DNA from: Rikenellaceae bacterium
Lineage (GTDB): Bacteria > Bacteroidota > Bacteroidia > Bacteroidales > Rikenellaceae
Length of the DNA stretch: 64,000 nt
Assembly: GCA_015059685.1 (NCBI GenBank)
Contig: SUZW01000003.1
Location: 62,001 to 126,000, forward strand
Reading direction: 5' to 3'
Shown here: one piece after another, positions 51,161-60,614 of the stretch
How the letters are laid out: the number at the start of each line of letters is the position of its first letter
Position numbering within the stretch: position 1 is the first letter of the stretch
Notes under the pieces: model-generated
Databases searched by the model: none
The model's input: the letters and a program-made list of their open reading frames with translations, nothing else
Told to the model about the DNA's origin: nothing
Program-made: the position numbers and the translations under genes

Positions 51161-54100
51161 CTACGGAATATCGTAGGTTACAGGCAGCAGGTTCCAACTT
51201 TGGTGCGAAGTGCTATTAGAGATACCTATTACCGTATTGCTTGTCTGACGCACATAGTAGGTCTCTTGGAACCAGCCCCAACCCGAGACGGTGTAGATGT
51301 AGAAACTGTTACCCGAGGAGGTAATCGTGTAGTTTGTTCCCTGCGAAGCAAACGAAATAGAGCCATTTGTGCCCGACAGGTAGGCCTCACGAGCCACGCT
51401 TCGAATCGTACCGCCCTCGATAGTAAAGAGGTTGTAGTAGTTCTGCGAGGTGTTGGCCGCAAGCGAGGTGTTGAGAGCTGTCATACGGGTAGTTGTGTAG
51501 TCGTTATTCTGCAACATATACATCGTGTTACCACTCGTGTCGAGATTTGTGGTGCGGTTGCCGATATTCAGACCATAGACTATAACCTCCGGCATAGTAG
51601 CGGTAATGCTTCGGCCCTCGGATGTTACCTCAACCTCCATGGTATAGACACCTTTCGTTGCTTTGCTAAAGGTAATGTACCAAGTGGTGTTGGATACGCC
51701 CGTGCCGACAAAGCTACCACTTTGCGTCGCCTCGATGCCGTTAATCTTTACCGACGAAGGGTCGCTGTTGGCCGATACATTTACATAGTAGCGTATCTCC
51801 TCGCCCACGACAATGAAGTTGCGGTCATTGTTGGTGATATTGTTGTTTAGCGTATCCTCCCAGCGGTTGAAGTGAGCCTCGATGGCATTCTCGACCAAGG
51901 TTACCTCCTCGGTATAGATCAAGCCGTGCTCGTTGCGAACTATGAGGTGGAAGATGACGCCCGTGTCGTTGTAGTCCGAAGGGGTGATGTAAGAGACAAC
52001 GCCATCCATCATATACTCTCCGATGTTGCTCATTTCACGAATGGTTTTGTCGTGCTCCACACCCGAGGTGTCGGTATATGTAGCCACAATCTCGATATGC
52101 TCGATCGCACTACCGTACGAGTGAGCCTTATACGAGAGCGTAATCTGCGTATTGGCAGTCAGCGACCTGCTCGAAGGAGAGAGCGTTGCGGTGATGCTGC
52201 CTATTTTCTCATCCTTGACACATCGTACAGGTGCCGCTGTTCGACGATTTGCAAAGTCGGAGTGCATGTTACCTGTGTATGTTCCAACATTGGTCTCGGT
52301 CCACGACGAGGCACTCGAGACATAGATGCGGGAACGGTGCATATATTGGTTTATACCTCCGTTGTTTGTTGCATCGGCATCGTTGCAATACATCGAAGAT
52401 TGGTAGTCGCCCTTCTGTCCGACATACTTCCACGACGATATAAGCGAGTTCAAACCGACATCTACACCCTTAAATCCCGCATACGGGAAGAAAAATTGCG
52501 TGCCGTTAATTGTTCGCGTATAGCCGTAGGTTCCGGCCGAACCACTACCCATGCTGAAGAGTGCGCCCAATTCGCTGCTTGGCACACGATATCCATACGG
52601 ACAAGGGTCGTAGATTGTCTTCGTGGTCATACCTGTAGCGATGTCGTAGCCCCACAAGAAGTCGTAGCGCTGGTATGTCCAGTTGAAGATGTACGACAGA
52701 GGCTGCACTGTAGGTAAAATCAAGTACATCGGGTTCTCGACACCATTGCGCAGCGTAGGCTCGGCAAACTGCGTAACCTCGGCCGCTGTCTTCTCGTCGG
52801 AGGAGAAGTCGTAGTATGGGGCAGTATTGAGGTTAATAGGCTTGTAGTTGTATGTCGGAGGGCCCATCGAAGGGTCCTTACGCCCCCACTGATAGTACAA
52901 GCCGTATGTAGCCAACGCATCGCCGGCACCCGTGCAAGTTGCAGCCGTAGCACCTATGTTGCGGTCGAGTAGGGTTATCTCGTGTTCGCCAACCGAGAAG
53001 TGCTGCTCGGCAGGGCGGTCGGTAATCCATATATGCCAAGACCACAATACATTGCCCTCTTTGTCATATACTGCAATTACGGCATTTCCTCGTGCCGAGG
53101 AGTCCGGTAGCTTGAAACGCACATAGCCATATTTCAACTCAATATCCGATACGAGGCCGAGCGAACTCTCCCACAACAGATGTGCCGCCACAGGGCTAAT
53201 ATTTTCCCTCTCGGGGTAGAGTGTTTGCGCACCCGACGAGATGATGCCGGACTCTCCATTGCCGACAATCATCGCAAGGAAGCAGTATCCGTCGTAGATG
53301 TCGTTGCCGTCGCTGTCTTTGAACTCGTTAGGGTCGAGGATGTAGCAGTTCGACAGCTTGTAGGTCGATACTACGCTCTTGTCGGTTATCTCCTCATCAA
53401 CCTCAAATTCGTGCAGACTCGAGAGGTCGTAGTAGTGTTCGTTACCCTCCTTCGTGAGGATAGCTCCGATACTGCCGTCGGTATGCAGGCTCAACTTTAT
53501 ATCATAGATATAACCCGCCTCGAAGATATCGACAATCGACTCGTTGCCGTTCTCGTCTTTTACGGGGTGTGCGGCCGCTATTGTGGTGTTATATACACCC
53601 GAAGTGGTGTGTATCTCCAACTCGACATCGCTGTTTGGCTCGACGAGTGAGTAGCCGAGGTAGATATCGTTCTTCGACGAGGAGCCCTCCATCGAGATAG
53701 GGTAGGTTGCCGAAATGGAGAATTCGGGGTGGTTGCTGTCGTTGTCGAACATCGGGGTGCAGACAATAGGGAGGTTTTTGTAGTTACTCCAGCTATAGAC
53801 CTCGCCAAACTCTCCCAATCGTGTCGGGAGCCACACCTTGCAGGCTGTCGGTTGGTTACGGATTATGACACTCTCTATGTCGCCCCACATCATCAGGTTC
53901 TGCTCGCTCTGCTCGGCGTATGCCGTAACACGAATTGCCGAGCGATAGTGGCGGTAGGTGAAGTAGTTTGAGTATGCGGGCGAAGAGAAGTTGTGACCGA
54001 AAGGCTCACGATATATGTTACCGCTATTCACAGGGTGAATATCGCTGCGGTGTGGGGAGTCGGCATTGTACTTATGCCACGATTGTCCTTCGCAGACATT

Positions 54101-54784
54101 ACTTACCATCAAATCAGTCTCACCATCCAGACCTGTAAACTGCAACGCTACAACCTCGGTCTGCACGCCATCTATCTCGATTGTTTCGTTCAGGCGCACG
54201 GCATCAAACTCCGAGAAGTCGAATTGCGCAGTAGCGGGCACACCCTCCTTTCGGGGCAGCGTACAGTTTTTAGGGTACCAGCCCACCATTCGTGTGTGGT
54301 AGAAGTGGGTGGTGTCGCTATCTATCACACCATTGTTGTTGACCTCGACGATGTTGAGCTTGTAGGACTGCTCCGGAGCAAGCGACACCGAACGGTAGTG
54401 TATCCCCTCGGTGTTGTCGGGCGAGGATATCACGGTAGCCTCGAGTAGCAGGGCCTTGTTCCAATTGGTGTGGTATGGCGTTGAGGCCTCGTTGCCCGTG
54501 AAGGTGTAGAGGCCGTCGTTCGTAGAGTTCAAATCTTCATCTATACGGAGGAAGTTCGAGTCCATGCGTTTGGTTGTGATTTGGTCGATAAGCGAGCGCA
54601 TGGCGATACCGGACTCCGAGGCTCGGGACACACCGTGAGCCTCCACAATGCACGAAGGGGTTATAGAGGTGGAGCACTCGACATATTCTCCGCCACCATT
54701 GCCGCCCACCTCGACCATATCGTCGGCAACCACGCACGACGACAAGGCGAATGCCACCATTAAAATCAAGTATAATCTCTTCAT
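51161..54784 (-). CDS. Large fimbrillin/FISUMP-type surface lipoprotein, likely fimbrial tip or accessory subunit
   Basis: A 1207-residue lipoprotein (MKRLYLILMVAFALSSC lipobox). An N-terminal fimbrillin-like part (about 20-440) is followed by one module of the FISUMP type: GNVLWSWHIWITDRPAEQ, LLDRNIGATAATC, YYQWGRKDPSMGPPTY, DPCPYGYRVPSSELG, APVRCV (about 480-850). The C-terminal ~330 residues are beta-rich Ig-like repeats. It begins 12 bp after the previous large gene. The size and position at the end of the operon suggest a tip/adhesin protein; this is inference. Confidence 0.75.
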   Translation of the reverse strand: MKRLYLILMVAFALSSCVVADDMVEVGGNGGGEYVECSTSITPSCIVEAHGVSRASESGIAMRSLIDQITTKRMDSNFLRIDEDLNSTNDGLYTFTGNEASTPYHTNWNKALLLEATVISSPDNTEGIHYRSVSLAPEQSYKLNIVEVNNNGVIDSDTTHFYHTRMVGWYPKNCTLPRKEGVPATAQFDFSEFDAVRLNETIEIDGVQTEVVALQFTGLDGETDLMVSNVCEGQSWHKYNADSPHRSDIHPVNSGNIYREPFGHNFSSPAYSNYFTYRHYRSAIRVTAYAEQSEQNLMMWGDIESVIIRNQPTACKVWLPTRLGEFGEVYSWSNYKNLPIVCTPMFDNDSNHPEFSISATYPISMEGSSSKNDIYLGYSLVEPNSDVELEIHTTSGVYNTTIAAAHPVKDENGNESIVDIFEAGYIYDIKLSLHTDGSIGAILTKEGNEHYYDLSSLHEFEVDEEITDKSVVSTYKLSNCYILDPNEFKDSDGNDIYDGYCFLAMIVGNGESGIISSGAQTLYPERENISPVAAHLLWESSLGLVSDIELKYGYVRFKLPDSSARGNAVIAVYDKEGNVLWSWHIWITDRPAEQHFSVGEHEITLLDRNIGATAATCTGAGDALATYGLYYQWGRKDPSMGPPTYNYKPINLNTAPYYDFSSDEKTAAEVTQFAEPTLRNGVENPMYLILPTVQPLSYIFNWTYQRYDFLWGYDIATGMTTKTIYDPCPYGYRVPSSELGALFSMGSGSAGTYGYTRTINGTQFFFPYAGFKGVDVGLNSLISSWKYVGQKGDYQSSMYCNDADATNNGGINQYMHRSRIYVSSASSWTETNVGTYTGNMHSDFANRRTAAPVRCVKDEKIGSITATLSPSSRSLTANTQITLSYKAHSYGSAIEHIEIVATYTDTSGVEHDKTIREMSNIGEYMMDGVVSYITPSDYNDTGVIFHLIVRNEHGLIYTEEVTLVENAIEAHFNRWEDTLNNNITNNDRNFIVVGEEIRYYVNVSANSDPSSVKINGIEATQSGSFVGTGVSNTTWYITFSKATKGVYTMEVEVTSEGRSITATMPEVIVYGLNIGNRTTNLDTSGNTMYMLQNNDYTTTRMTALNTSLAANTSQNYYNLFTIEGGTIRSVAREAYLSGTNGSISFASQGTNYTITSSGNSFYIYTVSGWGWFQETYYVRQTSNTVIGISNSTSHQSWNLLPVTYDIP

Positions 54785-54796
54785 AGCTCTCTTTCG

Positions 54797-57700
54797 TTAA
54801 TCTTTTTGACATCGTGCAGGTAGAGCGTATGCTGCGCCATAACCTCCACTTGTGCCCTGCTGTGTTACCTGCCCCGAATAGGTTTTGGTGTATATGTATG
54901 TTCGGGTGTTGTAGCGTCCCATAGGCATACCCGTAAGCATATATCCGCTGGTTCCGACATCACGATAGCCTCCCGTAGTCGGGTAGCGATAGCCGACAAA
55001 CGGATACCACGCCCTGTCGAAGTAGCTCTTGTTGAATACAATGCCGTAGTTGTCGAATGACGCCTCGTTGTTCGAGTAGTTGATGTTTCCGCCATTCTCA
55101 CCATAGGTGTATCCGTAGTGTGTGTCGCCCACCTGATAACCCCAAGCGTGGTGGAAAGGTGTTCTGTATCCCGGAGGACAAGGGTCGTGCATCGTCTTGG
55201 AGAAGGTCTGTCCCTGGATGGTGTAGTCCTTTACGGCATAGCCCCAAAGTGCTACATTGGTATATCCGTCGGCAAAGGAGGCAGGGAACCAGCCACAAGA
55301 GGTATCGCCACAAAGCGATGTGCTCTTGTAGAAGGTCATCGGGTTCTGTGTTACCACGGGTATTGTCGCTGCGGCTGCCGTGTCGATATCGGTGCGGCTC
55401 GACCACGCTCCTGTCATATAATCCTTAACCCAATATTGCGACGACCTCGGATTTCCATTTACCGTTTCGTTGCCCGCAGAGTAGGATGGTGCGCCCATAA
55501 TAGGGTCTTTGCGCCCCCACTGATAGTAGAAGCCGTAGGTTGCCATACGCTCCTTTGCATTTGCAAACGAGATTGACGAGCCAACTGTATTTGGAGCCAT
55601 TGTTGCACCCAAAAATCTATCCATTAAGGTGTAATTTCCTGTGATAAGGTCGGCAGGTTTATCGGTGAACCACAAGTGCCACGACCACAAAATCTCGCCA
55701 TCGACATCGTATGCCGCCAGACCTACATTTCCCTTATGGTAGTTGCCGACATAGAGTGTTACAAACCCCTCTTCGTCGAGTTCTCCGTTGTTGAGCAGCT
55801 GTAGCGGAAGGAGATTTTCGATATCGCTCTCTTCTCCCGTAACCTCCGTGAAGTCACCCTGCCACCACAATATATCGACCTTGGCCGGAGCCATTGTGGT
55901 CGAAAGACCGCCATTTATCTCGGCTGTAGTTGTGCCACCGAGAGGCAGCAGACTGCCCACACCATTTCCTCGCACCGTAGCCTTGAATTTGTAGTAACCG
56001 GAACGATGTATCATATAGCTGTTTGCCGTCTGCGAGGCGCTCAGGTTGGTGACTATGGCTGTCGAGTGCGACGATACACAACGCACAGGCAGTGCTCGGT
56101 TGCGGCTGCTGCCATAGGCGTTCTCTTTCGCCATCCTGCTTGCCGTATATTGCAGCTCGTATGGTTCGTTTGTTGTTCGTAAATCGACAACACTTGACCA
56201 TAAGCGTGCCACATCGCGGTATATGTTCTCCGAACCATCGCTCTCTATCGAGCCTTGGAACGGATACCACACATTGTTGGATGCTACCGACAGATTTACG
56301 CCCGAGCCATTGTGCCACCCATCGGCAACCTCGTAGCCTGCAATATTTTGCCATACACGAATATCTGCGACCATATATCCCGGAGGACAAGGGTCGTACA
56401 TCGTCTTTTCGAGGTCGGTATGCTCGTTCTGATAGCCCCACAATCTGTTGTTAGGTGTCGCCAACCAATCTTGTCGGTCCGAGCCACTGCCATACAGAGT
56501 CATCGGGTTTGCCACGGCCTCACCTACGGTTGCCACCGATGCGGGGTTGCTCGGCACCTTCGTAACAGCTCCATATATGCCCGAAGAGGCCGCTTTGAAT
56601 GGCGTTGGTCGGCCCCATTGGTAGTAGAGTCCATCCATACCATTTACACTGTCGGGTGTAGATGATACGGCACCGAGGTTTCTATCCTGCACAATATATC
56701 CGTTAGGGTAGCCCTGCGACCTTACTCGGTCGGTCATCCAAATATGCCAAGTCCATAGGATGTTGCCACCCTCCTCATCGTAGGCCGCAATGACAACATT
56801 GCCCTCCGACAATAAGCTCTTGTCGTCTATATCATCGGGGTTGCCCTGCACATGGAACAGCACCCTGCCGTGCGATAACTCGTGCAAATCGAGCGTGAGA
56901 GCCTTGCGCTGCACACCATCTATGGTTACGAGCGGTGTGTCGTCCCACAATATATCGATGTATTTCGGGGTTAGCGATGTGTTGTCACCACCCACCAATG
57001 CGTTGTGACCATTACCCTTAATCGTTGCATCGAAGCAGTAGCCATAGTTCGCCGAGTTTACGATGTAGGAGTTTGCGGTTTCGTAGTTTGAGAGGTTGTA
57101 GAACATATCGACCTCGACCTCTTGTTCGATGACTTCCTCATAACGCTTCCACTCGCCCACCGAGACATCGGGATTGATATATCCGTGGTTCGAGAAGCGA
57201 AGAACAATATCGTAGGCATATCCCGCCTTGAAATTTCGGGCGATAGATACACGCTGACGAGCCTCCGCTTTGCTCGTTGCGAGGCTGATGTTCAACACTC
57301 CGTCGGCAGGTGGTGCCGCCACGCACTTCGCCACCATACGACGATTGGCGAGTCCTACAGGTATCTTATCCCCGGCATCGAAGAAGATGTTGTTGTCGGG
57401 GTCGGAAAGGTATAGCGTTTCACGCCCCTCGTATGCAATGCCAAACGCCTCGGAGCCATCTTTTGGCAGTGTCATGACACACGAAGTGGGCAGATCCTCG
57501 ATATTCATATCCTCGAGCACGCCCCACGAGGCCGACTGCGTACCATCCTCCTCCTGCATCGAATAGACATAGATGCGATAGATACACAAGGCGTGGTCGA
57601 ACTCCATAACATCAAAACCATCAATCTGCGAACCTGTCACAACATTGCCATACATAATATCCGAGTCGCCCGTAATTGGTATCTCTACGGTCGTAGCCTC

Positions 57701-58165
57701 GCCATTGGAGGTGTATTCGTAGCCCGCAACACCTGGTCGCCACGGCTGCCAAGCGACATACTTGACATAGTCGGTGGTGTTGTAGAAGAATTGTGCCGAA
57801 CTCGTGAAGGTTATATCACGAATGTAGCTGTTAGCGGCATTTGGCAACCCCATCTCGGCAAGTATTGGCTCACCGCAGTTGAGGAAGTCGGGGTATGAAG
57901 GTGTGTGCAACTCGTCGATACGGGCCATACCCATCGTTATGATGGTGTCGGTTGCAGGGTCGATAATGCCACTCGTCGAGGTGGCTCCACCTCGGCTCTT
58001 TGATTGAGGTGTATAGACCAAGTTTGGAGAGTAACCTACATCGGCCCATAGGCGCACCTCCATAGGGTTGTGGGTTGGGGTGTCGAGGCTGTTATCATTC
58101 ACACAGCCTGTTGCAACCACAACCGCCACCGACAGTAAAAGTATATTTCTAATAATCGTTCTCAT
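54797..58165 (-). CDS. Large lipoprotein with fimbrillin-like N-terminus and two FISUMP-type modules
   Basis: An 1122-residue lipoprotein: signal peptide ending VVATGC. Residues about 25-350 look fimbrillin-like; then two similar modules of about 335-410 residues follow (about 364-698 and 714-1122). Each has ANSYIV/ANSYMI, GNG, VDILW-type, LWSWHLWFTD / LWTWHIWMTD, a DRNLGA/DRFLGA, YYQWGR, DPCPPGY and an ALPVRCV or ALPARCQ ending. So this is an internal duplication. The start is ATG at 58165, preferred to GTG at 58168, behind an AGGAGGAG-like stretch. It is followed 12 bp later by the 1207-residue protein. Confidence 0.78.
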   Translation of the reverse strand: MRTIIRNILLLSVAVVVATGCVNDNSLDTPTHNPMEVRLWADVGYSPNLVYTPQSKSRGGATSTSGIIDPATDTIITMGMARIDELHTPSYPDFLNCGEPILAEMGLPNAANSYIRDITFTSSAQFFYNTTDYVKYVAWQPWRPGVAGYEYTSNGEATTVEIPITGDSDIMYGNVVTGSQIDGFDVMEFDHALCIYRIYVYSMQEEDGTQSASWGVLEDMNIEDLPTSCVMTLPKDGSEAFGIAYEGRETLYLSDPDNNIFFDAGDKIPVGLANRRMVAKCVAAPPADGVLNISLATSKAEARQRVSIARNFKAGYAYDIVLRFSNHGYINPDVSVGEWKRYEEVIEQEVEVDMFYNLSNYETANSYIVNSANYGYCFDATIKGNGHNALVGGDNTSLTPKYIDILWDDTPLVTIDGVQRKALTLDLHELSHGRVLFHVQGNPDDIDDKSLLSEGNVVIAAYDEEGGNILWTWHIWMTDRVRSQGYPNGYIVQDRNLGAVSSTPDSVNGMDGLYYQWGRPTPFKAASSGIYGAVTKVPSNPASVATVGEAVANPMTLYGSGSDRQDWLATPNNRLWGYQNEHTDLEKTMYDPCPPGYMVADIRVWQNIAGYEVADGWHNGSGVNLSVASNNVWYPFQGSIESDGSENIYRDVARLWSSVVDLRTTNEPYELQYTASRMAKENAYGSSRNRALPVRCVSSHSTAIVTNLSASQTANSYMIHRSGYYKFKATVRGNGVGSLLPLGGTTTAEINGGLSTTMAPAKVDILWWQGDFTEVTGEESDIENLLPLQLLNNGELDEEGFVTLYVGNYHKGNVGLAAYDVDGEILWSWHLWFTDKPADLITGNYTLMDRFLGATMAPNTVGSSISFANAKERMATYGFYYQWGRKDPIMGAPSYSAGNETVNGNPRSSQYWVKDYMTGAWSSRTDIDTAAAATIPVVTQNPMTFYKSTSLCGDTSCGWFPASFADGYTNVALWGYAVKDYTIQGQTFSKTMHDPCPPGYRTPFHHAWGYQVGDTHYGYTYGENGGNINYSNNEASFDNYGIVFNKSYFDRAWYPFVGYRYPTTGGYRDVGTSGYMLTGMPMGRYNTRTYIYTKTYSGQVTQQGTSGGYGAAYALPARCQKD

Positions 58166-58178
58166 CACTCTTCTCCTC

Positions 58179-59177
58179 CTATTTTATCTCAGGCAGCACC
58201 GTACCCTCGATATAATCGACATCCTGCCACTCGGAAACTACACCTTCGAGGTTTACACCCGAATCCACCGTTGCCGTATATACGATGCGGTGCCCCGATT
58301 GGTAGTTTACGGGCTGATAGTTGTAGAGTTGGAACTCCTCCTTATGCGTTACGAAGTTATCCGGACTCTCTGCACTCACCTTCTCGTTCACCTCGTACTC
58401 TATCGTCAATTTTGTATTTGCCGTCAGCTGCTGCGGCAGACACATTATCGTCATTTTTGCCTCGGTGTTGTTGCGTTCATCGCCAATTATGACAGCTGTT
58501 GTAGGCTCGTAGGTGTAAACAACATTGTTGCTTCCCGAAGGCGACACCTCCCACACATTCTTGCTTCCCGAGTTGGCTACAGCCTGCGCTGTACACTTCA
58601 TCGAGCCCTGCGTGTAGATATTCTCGAAGGTCATCTTCGTGAGTCGAGCATCGAACATATTGCCTCGCACGACATATATCTCCACGAGCGACATTGCGTG
58701 TTCGAGATAGAGCTGCACAATAGGCTTCATAGCACCATCTGCCACCTTGAAGGAGTAGGAGAGCAGATAGTCAATCATCGCCTCCTCGTCGTAGGTTGTA
58801 GGCTGCTGTACCGAGAACTCCAAGCCATCTTTGCCACTCGTGATTGTCAATCCGTCGAGCGTATTGTAGGCGTAGGCATGGAAGGAGTAGTTGCTGCCCT
58901 CCACCCAGTTGCGCTTGGTTGCGGAGAACCACTTACCCGTGGCTGCATCACGCGTGATGGCAACATTGTTGAAAATTTTTGTGGAGTTGTTCTGCACACC
59001 GCAGACATAGACCCTGCCAACGCCGTTGTTTATGTCGCTCTGGTCCAAGGCACTGCGTGACACATGCTTGGCGTTGAAGGTAATCTCTTGCGGGTTGCCG
59101 ATATAGATATCGTCACCGTTGTTGCAACCGACCGTCAGCGTCGCTGCAAAGAGTATGTATAACAATCTCTTCATCAT
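58179..59177 (-). CDS. Fimbrillin family lipoprotein
   Basis: About 332 residues with signal peptide MMKRLLYILFAATLTVGC (lipobox TVGC). Typical fimbrillin layout: beta-sandwich N-domain (ITFNAKHVSRSALDQ), RNWVEGSNYSFHAYAY, HAMSLVEIYVVRG, and a C-terminal strand region ending WQDVDYIEGTVLPEIK. Bacteroidales fimbrillins polymerise by donor-strand exchange after arginine-site processing. The start is ATG at 59177 or 59174, after the GAGAGGAGGAG ribosome-binding-like run. Confidence 0.82.
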   Translation of the reverse strand: MMKRLLYILFAATLTVGCNNGDDIYIGNPQEITFNAKHVSRSALDQSDINNGVGRVYVCGVQNNSTKIFNNVAITRDAATGKWFSATKRNWVEGSNYSFHAYAYNTLDGLTITSGKDGLEFSVQQPTTYDEEAMIDYLLSYSFKVADGAMKPIVQLYLEHAMSLVEIYVVRGNMFDARLTKMTFENIYTQGSMKCTAQAVANSGSKNVWEVSPSGSNNVVYTYEPTTAVIIGDERNNTEAKMTIMCLPQQLTANTKLTIEYEVNEKVSAESPDNFVTHKEEFQLYNYQPVNYQSGHRIVYTATVDSGVNLEGVVSEWQDVDYIEGTVLPEIK

Positions 59178-59190
59178 CTCCTCCTCTCTC

Positions 59191-60147
59191 CTACAAATCG
59201 ACAAAGTTATCAACCCAATCTACCACCACGACCTCTGCGGTTATGGTGTTGTCGGTAATGGTAAGGTTATAGTCGTACTTCTCGCCCGACTTCCACTCTG
59301 TGGGGGTTGTTCCACCGAGCCAGCCAAGCTCTATGTTTCGCACGGCATACTCCGCATCGCCCTCCTTGATATACTCGAGGTGGAGCGTTATGGGGGTCTT
59401 ATATACGCTCTGCGGCAGCACCATGAGCACCCTTTCGTCGTAGAGTGGATGCTTGATATCCAAATTTACAGGCAGACCTCCCTCGGGGAGTGTGCAGATG
59501 CCGCCATAAGGCTTGTCGTATTCGTCGTCCTCCACCAAGGTGCTGTTCAGCTCCCACGCCACGGCTCCTGTCGAGTCGAAGGTGAATTTGCCCAGGTTGT
59601 AAAGGCCTACGAGGCGGATGTTACGCACCTCCTTGAGCACCTGACTCGAGGCATTCGTGAGGTTGAACCGCACAGCTGCGCAGGCGTGGCGGAAGTGTAG
59701 AGGTACAGTCGAGTAGTCGCTGTTGCCCTCGAGGTTGCGCTCGGCCGAGGCGTAGAGGAGGTCGGCACCTCCTGTGCATCCTTTGTATGTTCCGACCATT
59801 ACTTTGTTCTCCTCGTCGGAGAGCGTGGCCGGTGCATCGTATGGACACACAGCGTAGAAGCGATACATGGCATTTGTCACCCAATACTTGGTGTTGTCGT
59901 AGCTCCAACCTGGTAGCGAGTTGTCGTAATATAGTCGTTCAGAGTCGAATACTCGAGCGGTGCGACCATCGAGGGTGTAGGTGCCGAAGAGCCGCAAGTT
60001 GTATTGTTGCAGATCATCGTTGTCCTCGACGATTGTACGACTCTGGTGCGTGGCAAAACTGATTTTATGCAAACCATCTGTCGATTTCGAGTCGTCGCAA
60101 CCACTCAAAACCAATACCGCCATCAATATTGTCAATACCTTACGCAT
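59191..60147 (-). CDS. Fimbrillin family lipoprotein
   Basis: A 318-residue lipoprotein (MRKVLTILMAVLVLSGC). Pattern: HKISFATHQSRTIVEDND, YWVTNAMYRFYAVCPYDAPA, LHFRHACAAVRFNLTNAS, and a C-terminal VVVVDWVDNFVDL. This fits Mfa-like/FimA-type shaft or minor fimbrillins. The stop is 14 bp before the next gene's start. Repeat and MITE DNA separates it from the fimbrillin upstream at 61604. Confidence 0.82.
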   Translation of the reverse strand: MRKVLTILMAVLVLSGCDDSKSTDGLHKISFATHQSRTIVEDNDDLQQYNLRLFGTYTLDGRTARVFDSERLYYDNSLPGWSYDNTKYWVTNAMYRFYAVCPYDAPATLSDEENKVMVGTYKGCTGGADLLYASAERNLEGNSDYSTVPLHFRHACAAVRFNLTNASSQVLKEVRNIRLVGLYNLGKFTFDSTGAVAWELNSTLVEDDEYDKPYGGICTLPEGGLPVNLDIKHPLYDERVLMVLPQSVYKTPITLHLEYIKEGDAEYAVRNIELGWLGGTTPTEWKSGEKYDYNLTITDNTITAEVVVVDWVDNFVDL

Positions 60148-60154
60148 AAACTTT

Positions 60155-60380
60155 TTTGCTTTTAGCCATTAGCCTTTGGCCATTGGCTTTTTATTTTTTT
60201 TGTGGCAACGAATGGCAACGAATGACATTCGTTCGCTAACGCTCACTTAATGACAATTAATGGCAAGGAGTAATAACAACCTTCTCCGACCTGCCATTCA
60301 GCAGTCATTAGACTGCGATTGCCATTCAGGGCTGAAAGCCCGAATGCCATTAAATGCCATTTTTGTTGTCGCACGAAAAG
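60155..60380. repeat. 7-mer repeat and modular TGCCATT hairpin element
   Basis: GCC/GGC-ATTAGCC words (60160-60190) lead into GTGGCAACGAATGG, CGTTCGCTAACGC, spacer TTAATGACAA, then the complementary half with spacer TGCCATTCAG and hairpins GCAGTC-ATTA-GACTGC and GGGCTGAAAGCCC, ending AATGCCATTAAATGCCATT. The hairpin GTTCGCTAACGCTCACT is shared with 33852. No gene. Confidence 0.75.
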
Positions 60381-60400
60381 TTCTCAGCTTCCCGTTCGTT

Positions 60401-60564
60401 AGGAACTGTTTAGATTTGTTTGCAAAATTCTTTTATAGCCTATTTTGTGGCTATTTTTTCTTATAATTTGAGGCGTATAGCGGTGACTATATAACGAGAA
60501 TTATAAGAAAAAAGAGTCGTAAAGAGCATAAAAGAACGAAGTAAATAAATCTTAAACAGTTCCT
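60401..60564. mobile_element. MITE-like inverted-repeat element in the fimbrial operon
   Basis: A 164-bp element whose ends are AGGAACTGTTTA...TAAACAGTTCCT. The arms of about 60-68 nt match imperfectly (TCTTTTAT, ATTTTTTCTTATAATT); the centre holds GAGGCGTATAGCGGTGACTA. It has no ORF. No clear target-site duplication was found. It lies between two fimbrillin genes, in a 467-bp gap, and may serve as a hairpin barrier in the operon. Confidence 0.7.
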
Positions 60565-60600
60565 TTGTACCCGTGGGGGCGGTCAAGCCCCACACGGATT
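60565..60600 (-). terminator. Hairpin after the main fimbrillin gene
   Basis: Stem CCGTGGGGG / CCCCACACGG (one mismatch) with loop CGGTCAAG, about 15 nt after the stop at 60615. No T-run follows on the reverse strand, so it may be an mRNA-stabilising or attenuating hairpin. Confidence 0.45.
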
Positions 60601-60614
60601 AAGTTAGCCGTAGA

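Noticed and set aside
60401..60564. Invertible promoter (recombinase-controlled switch) at the fimbrial locus
   Set aside because: The arms are adjacent halves of one hairpin element with a very small centre, no promoter box was seen in the centre, and no invertase gene is nearby.
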